Assembly: GCA_025174535.1 (NCBI GenBank)
Contig: JALBUN010000050.1
Span: forward strand, 124,001-188,000
From: Cantharellus purpuraceus
Taxonomy: Eukaryota > Basidiomycota > Agaricomycetes > Cantharellales > Hydnaceae
Direction of reading: 5' to 3'
Length of the DNA: 64,000 nucleotides
The notes under the pieces were generated by a model that worked only from the letters and a program-made list of their open reading frames with translations, had not been told where the DNA came from and did no database searches. Positions 58,522 through 64,000 of the stretch are shown in pieces (position 1 is the first letter of the stretch; each line of letters begins with the position of its first letter). A program made the translations under genes and the position numbers.

Positions 58522-59975
58522 TCAAGCGGTAGCAGCAATCTGACGGGGCCTCTGGAGTAAGATACGAGGCTTAGCTGCAGGACGCTCTCCAGGCAACTGA
58601 ATTTTACTAGCACGGCACTCATTCACGAAGTCAGTGAACATCTAGTAGCGAATAAGCATATTAGAAAAGGAAAGAAAAATCTGGCTGAATATCGCACTAA
58701 CCTCAATGGTATCAAGAGGTCCACCAGCACTCTCCGGGTGGAATTGCACTCCCCAGACCTTACGGCCAGACTCCACCGTAGACTTGATGCCCTCAACTGA
58801 GGAGTCGTTACAGTTAATGAAGAAGGGCTCCCATCCTGCTGGAAATGGGTCTTGCAGTTTCAAGGCATACTGATGATTTTGACTATTATGATATCTTTAG
58901 AACCTACGTGCCAAGGAAAGAAGAAGTAGCACACCTCGTGACATACACTCGCCCGGCCTTGATTGAACCAGAAGACGCCAAAGCCAAGACAGGTTGATTG
59001 TGACCTCTGTTTCCAAAAGTCATCCGATACGCATCCAAGCCGGCAGCAATTCCAAGTATCTGGTGACCCATACAAATACCGAAAATAGGCTTCTTCCATT
59101 CTATGAGCGTACGCCTGAGACTCATGGCCGCCTCCATGCAATGCCCTGGATCGCCGGGACCATTAGTCAAGAAGAGGCCGTCATATTCGTCACGGATTGT
59201 ATTAAAGTCGAAGTTCCAGGGAAGAACGGTCACGGCGGCACCTCGCCGAACAAGAGAGCGGAGAATGTTAGCTTTAGCCCCGAAGTCGAGGACAGCAATT
59301 TTGATTTCGCCTTTGGGGTTAAGTGTATAGGGCTCTCGCGTTGAGACCTGGTCAACTAAATTCTCCTGAGATGGATCCCAATACTCATGAGTTTGAGGTG
59401 GTGGCAAATCGGCTTCCACCGCAAGACGGCCCAGAGTAGTTCCCTGGTCCCGGAGAAGTGTCGTGACAGCACGCGTGTCAACGCCGGTAATACCTGGCAC
59501 ATCGTGCCTAGCACACCACGCACTCAGAGATTCGACAGCTGAGTGGTGAGAAAACTTATGGGCAACGTCCCCCACTACGACACCAGCACACTGAACACGC
59601 GTCGATTCTAGGAGAACGCCAACGTCTCGGGAATCAACGGGCGTCTTGTTCTTTGGAACCCCGTAATTGCCAATAAGCGGTGTTGTGAAGACTAAAATTT
59701 GACCCCTGTAAGAAGGGTCGGTCATGGACTCCGTATCTGGTGTCACACGTGAGGAAGACAAAACACCTGACTGAAAAATGGTACGCACATGAGGTTATAG
59801 AGGTAGAGAAAACGGTTTCACCGTACACACTCTTTGGTGCGCCGAACGACATACCAGTGAAGGACTCTCCCGTCTTGAGGTGCAGAACGGCATTGCCATT
59901 AGACACATGCGTCGCCAGAGCCCTCGAAAGGCGAGTAACAGTTGTTGGTTTCAATGCACGTAGTGTCAACATCAT
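58522..59975 (-). CDS. CPA1: Carbamoyl-phosphate synthase, arginine-specific, small (glutaminase) subunit
   Basis: Supplies ammonia from glutamine to the large subunit, making carbamoyl phosphate for arginine synthesis. The N-terminus (MMLTLRALKPTTVTRLSRAL) looks like a mitochondrial presequence. The small-subunit domain includes 'LKTGESFTGMSFGAP', 'RGQILVFTTPLIGNYG', 'HDVPGITGVDTRAVTTLLRD'. The class I glutaminase has 'GICMGHQILG' (catalytic Cys), 'LFLTNGPGDPG' and 'VWGVQFHPESAGGPLDTIE' (His-Glu), then 'MFTDFVNECR'. Ends at TGA 58522-58524. Four or so introns. A spliced upstream ORF encoding an arginine attenuator peptide precedes it by 14 bases, so translation is probably arginine-repressed, as in Neurospora arg-2 and yeast CPA1. 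Confidence 0.94.
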
Positions 59976-59989
59976 ATATACTGTCGATT

Positions 59990-60107
59990 TCAGTTTTTCA
60001 AGAGCGTGTAGAGGTGGTCACTAAGGTAGCTGCAACATTGTGAGCAAATCAACAAGAGAAATCCAGGAGAGCCCTTACTCGTCCCGAGTGCTTTCAGTGA
60101 AGGGCAT
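59990..60107 (-). promoter_or_regulatory. Arginine attenuator peptide uORF, spliced (in CPA1 leader)
   Basis: ATG 60105-60107 starts a 22-codon ORF. Exon 60079-60107 and exon 59990-60029 are separated by a 49-nt GT-AG intron (60030-60078). The join creates D-D-Y-L-S-D-H-L-Y, the core of the fungal arginine attenuator peptide (DYLSDHLW in Neurospora), with Tyr in place of the Trp. It stops 14 nt before the CPA1 start. Without splicing the same ATG gives only ten residues (MPFTESTRDE) because the donor itself supplies TAA. Confidence 0.85.
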
Positions 60108-60258
60108 AAAGTGGGATGCTAGCACAAGTCTGAGTAGCAAAGCAGATGATTCAAGGAGAAAAGCTATCTCGCAACTTTCCGAACCTTTTGTATGAGGAAG
60201 GCGTGACGTGACAGTGACCAGTAACGCCAATCCTTGGCAATAACTAGAAACTGGTAAA

Positions 60259-60654
60259 ATGCCTCGAATACCACCAGCAATGGCACGAGCAATAACGCAC
60301 CCACCGCGTCCATTTACACCTCCTCAACCACACGTATTACGTGGTGCAACACGCGCAAGCCTAAATTTCATGTCTTTAGCACAATCTACCCTGACTTTTA
60401 CAAGTCTACAACACACTATACCTTCTCTTCTTCGCGCTACGAAGCCCACCTTCCTTACGACACCTTTAAATACCTTTGCAACTCCCCCATTCACCATGAT
60501 TCAGGCCCGGTTCAAGGCCCGGGGCACCGAGTACCAGCCTTCACAACGCATTCGCAAACGACGGCATGGTTTCCTGGCTAGATTACGATCGAGGACAGGT
60601 AGAAAGATATTGGAACGACGGCGTGCCAAGGGGAGAAAATATTTGTCACACTGA
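60259..60654 (+). CDS. MRPL34: Mitochondrial ribosomal protein bL34m
   Basis: Large-subunit mitoribosomal protein. ATG 60259 opens a 131-residue protein. The first 80 or so residues are Thr/Pro/Leu/Arg-rich and lack acids, as in a mitochondrial presequence. The C-terminal 45 residues are the L34 domain: '[20 protein letters not shown]', '[15 protein letters not shown]'. No intron is needed; stop at 60652-60654. It shares a 283-bp divergent leader region with CPA1, so it lies directly behind the CPA1 uORF leader. An internal ATG ([11 protein letters not shown]) could begin a shorter form, but the presequence makes the full length more likely. Confidence 0.92.
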   Translation: MPRIPPAMARAITHPPRPFTPPQPHVLRGATRASLNFMSLAQSTLTFTSLQHTIPSLLRATKPTFLTTPLNTFATPPFTMIQARFKARGTEYQPSQRIRKRRHGFLARLRSRTGRKILERRRAKGRKYLSH

Positions 60655-61068
60655 GATGCATTTGATAAGAAGCTTCAGGTGAAGTTTTGTCAAGGCAGCA
60701 TGACAGAGAAACCAGATAACTTATATGAAACCATGTTCAGTGTTTTGAGAACACCCAATAGACGAAATCCACTCTTGTATTCGACGTGTCCGAGCGCAAA
60801 ACTCGACGCGACATCTTCGACTCCAAGATGCAGGAATTTCCTAAGGAGCACAACCACATTGGAATTATATGTTTGCAGTTTTCCTTCCCGTCAGCCGAAA
60901 TCCTCTAAGTCGTTAAGAAGTACGAAAATACAAGCATGCTGCAACCGGAATCGCTGTTCAAACGTCCACACTTACAAGCTCAGGCATCGACATGCCCGGA
61001 ACAACGTAACCAAGGTCAACAAATGAGTGTGAAAGAATTCAATAAAAAAAGAAAGAAGAAAGCTGGTG
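60655..61068. other. 3' flank between MRPL34 and CLASP (convergent)
   Basis: No gene; a 115-codon frame at 60679 has no domain. Confidence 0.5.
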
Positions 61069-63614
61069 TTATTCATTGAGGATAACCGCCGCCAATGGAT
61101 TCCGTTCCGGAGGAACACTAGTCGCAGCGCTCACAACCTTACCAGGGGTCTTTATAGGTACTCCAGCGGAATCATATGCATCCCCAGTTGTAAACTCAAT
61201 GTCAGCCAACTCATCCTCTTCACTTTCTTCATCATTGGCGGGAAACGGAGGTGTGTGAGGCTTCGGGTTAGTGTCGACCATGAAGACATCGTCTTCTTTG
61301 TCTTCGTCGCTTGGTTCCCGAGTGACCTCCTGAGTTTCGTCAGTTTCAAATTCATTGGAATTCGTCTCGGATTCTAATAGGCTTTGTGCAACTTCTGGCG
61401 TCTCGTCTGCGGTTGCCTCATTCGAACTTGCCCCCTGTCCCTTTTCTTGGTCTCCCTGGAGTGCGTCTGATGATCTAGATATTGGCACAGTTTGTGGAGC
61501 AATATCCCTTTCCCTACCAGGGCTCGCCGGGAGAGGTATCATCGCAGGCTGAACTTCTGTCGGCTTGGCGTCATCGCCCTGTTTTGCTCCTGGAGCCTTG
61601 GTAATGCCGTTTCGAATAAGTACTCGTGAAGTGGGATGGGCTTTAGACACGTTGGGTTTAGTTCCTGCACCCCAAACTGGCCTTTTCGACGTGACAGAAG
61701 CACTCGCTCCCTTGGCTCCTGCAGCGAGCACGCCATCTGCTGAAGGGTGAGTCTTCTGCTTGCTGAGCTGCGAGAGGGTAGGCTGCATGACACCTCCTCC
61801 ACGGCGAGGGGCAAAGCCCTCCTTTGGCTTTTCAGCTTTTACTCTCTCACCTGCTGCCGGAGCGCCGCGTTTGAAAATGGAAGTCTTTGTCTCCCGCTTC
61901 ACGTTGTCACTCATAGATGTCGCTGGCCTTTCCGCTTTCGGAGAAGCTGCTTGGACAGGCAGAACTGGTTTCGGCACACGTTGCGCCCCTTTACGCTCCA
62001 CAGCCCCAGTGGGTACAGACACGGTTTCCGTACTCGGAAATGCGACGTCAGCGGCAGCTGGTACATTTGCTACTGCACCAACAGGTTTCCTTCCAATGGC
62101 CCGGGTCGTTTTCTGCGCTTGTGGGCGACTTACGACACCCAGAGGCGTTGGCCGTACAGGAGGCCTGTGCGCCATCGAGGAAAGGTCCATTCGATTAGCG
62201 GGATGTGGTTCCACGGCGACCACTCGACGTACGCGGCGAGCTGGACCGCTAGATGCCGCTATAACAGAGTCCGCCACTGCAGCACGAGATTGAGACGCCG
62301 CAAGACGCATTGGAGGTCTGTGGTCATATCCTGAATGAGAATTGACAGGAGCAGACTTGACTGAAAAAGTTGATGATGCTGTAGAGAGCACGCGTTGACG
62401 TTCATGGTCAGCGTGCTCTTCTGATTTGGAGTGATCTGGCTTTGATCGTTGTACTTGCGGTCGGGAAGCGGCACGTGCTCGAGATGGGATCGATGCAGGT
62501 GGCGCCATGGTGCCTGAAGCATGGGGCTGAGGACGAGAGCTCTTTGTCGCACCGGGTGGTATGACAGCGTTAGAACTGGTACTTGCAGCAAGTCGCGCAT
62601 TGGGGGACGTGGCAAGTGAGAGGCCTGATGTTGAAGACAAAACACGCTTGTTGGGTAGCTGCTTCGGCTTGTCTTGTGCAAAAGGCTGTCGAGCATGTTC
62701 TATCGCCTTTGGAACAAGGTGCTGAGACTTTATGTCAAGATACTTGCGCATAACAGGTGTTAGCGGGCCGGTGAACCTTCACAAGTACGGATGTATGTCA
62801 GCTAGTCGGGACTGCGAGAGAGAAAATAGCCTACGCGTCGACTCGATCTGGGAACAAGGTCTTGTAGGCTTCAAAAACCTTGCGGCTCGTCTGCCGGATG
62901 CCTGCATCCTTGTCCCTTCCAGTGACCCTTATGACCTCTTCCACATCACCCACTTTGGTCTTGATCTCTTTGTCCGTCCAGTTCCACTTGTTCAGGCATC
63001 TCAACACGCTTTCGACAGCAACCACACGTCCTGTCGTTATCCTACTTTCCTTGCAAGCTACAAGGAGACAGGGCATGATAGATGGAATATGGCAATAGCC
63101 TATAATCAATGCCAAGGCCGCTTGAGATCGCGTCACGTATACTTTATTGGTACGAGTGGCCAATCGGAGGATGTGGGGGATGAAGAGGGGAACAAGAGGC
63201 TCGAATGCAAGTCCAACACGCGGAGCAATGATAGTTAGACAATCCAATGCGGCGGCAGAGAGACGAGTGCGCTCCGAGTTTATCTATGTAAGTAATGTCA
63301 TACAGAGTTTTAAACCATTAGCAGTGTACGTACTGCGTTGACAATAGGTTTAGTGGATGTTTTAATACCGTTGGCCAGCTCCTTCTCGTACTTGTGACCA
63401 CCACCTTTTACTACTGCACCAAACCGGATAAGAGCCCTGGCGATACGATCCCACGTCTCTTCGGTTTCCTCTAAGGATAGAGCATCTCTTAACATGGAGA
63501 ACTCCTGTTCCAGCTGTTGGGGAGATTCGCACTACGACAGTAAGAGCCTAAACCACTTTACGGGTGAAAAATCCTCCGACTCACTGGCAGTTTGTCTGGG
63601 ATCGCTGGAGGCAT
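61069..63614 (-). CDS. STU1: CLASP/Stu1 microtubule-associated protein
   Basis: Microtubule plus-end and spindle regulator. Start ATG 63612-63614 (MPPAIPDKLP) splices to 'CESPQQLEQEFSMLRDALSL'. The CLASP N-terminal (TOG-like, HEAT) domain follows: 'EETWDRIARALIRFGAVVKG', 'AALDCLTIIAPRVGLAFEPL', 'VPLFIPHILRLATRTNKVYV', 'SRKVFEAYKTLFPDRVDAFT'. A single long exon (61069-62751) encodes about 560 residues rich in Ser/Pro/Ala/Lys (typical basic microtubule-binding disordered part) and an acidic patch (DEDKEDDVF) near the end. It ends ILNE, stop 61069-61071. The N-terminal domain is diagnostic; the rest is low complexity, as in other fungal CLASPs. A yeast-length protein would be longer, so this may be a shorter basidiomycete form. 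Confidence 0.84.
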
Positions 63615-63723
63615 AGATTGGTTGTCTAGGAGAGAGTGCGTTCACCTCGTGTCCAAGGTTCGGATTACAACCGTCAGTGTACACCTGTAAGGGTGTGTTT
63701 TGTTGCACCTAAACATGCAAACA

Positions 63724-63737
63724 CGGTCACGTGACCG
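63724..63737. promoter_or_regulatory. Palindromic E-box/Cbf1-like site in a divergent promoter
   Basis: CGGTCACGTGACCG is a perfect 14-bp palindrome containing CACGTG. It sits between the start codons of CLASP (63614) and the next gene (63834). bHLH (Cbf1-type) binding is inferred. Confidence 0.5.
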
Positions 63738-63833
63738 CGTTCACCTTGCTCACTTCTTAGGCGGCGGGAACTTTCTTCGAAATTTCGCCGCTTGTCTATC
63801 CCAAATTTCGCCAGCTATCGCATTGAGGCTATC

Positions 63834-64000
63834 ATGGCGCCTAGCGACAGACCACCGTCAGTCAACAAGGGTGTGGTCCTACCTTCCGGGGTCGCATCAG
63901 CATCCACTGCCCCCGCCAGCGGACCCCCCGCCAACTCCGCCCCTGAGGTCATGCCTCTAGCTCTCTGGTAGATTTAGAACATTAGAATTATTGTAGAGCT
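63834..64000 (+). CDS. Hypothetical gene, first exon only (runs off window)
   Basis: ATG 63834 begins a Pro/Ala/Ser-rich frame (MAPSDRPPSVNKGVVLPSGV, then ASTAPASGPP) open to a TAG at 63969-63971. A gtcatg donor just before the stop suggests an intron that leaves the window. Too short to identify. Divergent from CLASP. Confidence 0.4.

Noticed and set aside
61069..62334. Plus-strand open frames opposite CLASP (195 and 177 codons)
   Set aside because: Antisense shadows of the low-complexity CLASP exon; no domain.
1..64000. CRISPR arrays, tRNA or rRNA genes
   Set aside because: No spaced direct-repeat array (and none expected in a fungal nucleus); no convincing tRNA B-box with cloverleaf was found by eye.

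Overview
The window is nuclear DNA of a filamentous fungus, most likely a basidiomycete of the Agaricomycetes. Genes are split by many short introns, mostly about 45-60 nt with GT-AG borders. They encode eukaryotic machinery: Mediator MED14, ADA2, NOG1, CCT6 and CLASP. Several families are fungus-specific, including a Zn2Cys6 regulator, an arginine-specific CPA1 with an attenuator-type uORF, and paired basidiomycete-style single-pass membrane proteins. A Rhizoctonia/Ceratobasidium-type genome is my guess from overall style only.

Layout. 1-8 kb: MED14 (minus, 3' part off the window), a Zn2Cys6 transcription factor (plus) and an eIF5-mimic W2-domain protein (minus). 8.5-22.4 kb: an ancient tandem duplication whose unit was [membrane-protein gene, minus] plus [alanyl-tRNA synthetase first exon, plus]. 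The promoter between the two parts of copy 1 was later filled with about 9.9 kb of repeats. These are a decayed Ty3/Gypsy element with a long LTR, an inverted second LTR, a DNA-transposon (MITE) insertion with clean target duplications inside an LTR piece, a Glu-rich repetitive reading frame and a 12-bp minisatellite. 22.7-31.2 kb: intact alanyl-tRNA synthetase, a CoA-binding protein and a POT peptide transporter, all plus. 31.6-38.5 kb: a GC-rich block with divergent TED1 (minus) and aminopeptidase P (plus). 38.9-48.8 kb: NOG1 (minus), a two-finger C2H2 protein (plus), two weakly supported hypothetical loci and ADA2 (plus). 49.1-64 kb: a dense housekeeping block of membrane-anchored cysteine-synthase-like enzyme (minus), PIG-H (plus), CCT6 (plus), an SDR (minus), CPA1 with its spliced arginine attenuator uORF (minus), mitochondrial L34 (plus), CLASP/Stu1 (minus) and the first exon of a further gene (plus).

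Functionally this is an ordinary chromosome arm with one repeat-rich island; there is no biosynthetic cluster. Divergent pairs with short shared promoters are TM2/AlaRS, Cys-synthase/PIG-H, CPA1/MRPL34 and CLASP/last gene. The most interesting signals are the arginine attenuator uORF whose coding core is created by splicing, the dual-start alanyl-tRNA synthetase, 13-nt and 10-nt microexons in aminopeptidase P, a repeat array that carries candidate splice donors in phase, and the layered transposon/duplication history between 8.5 and 22.4 kb. All exon borders were read by eye from frame continuity and splice consensus. Gene ends are firm where a start or stop codon is named; internal structures are approximate.
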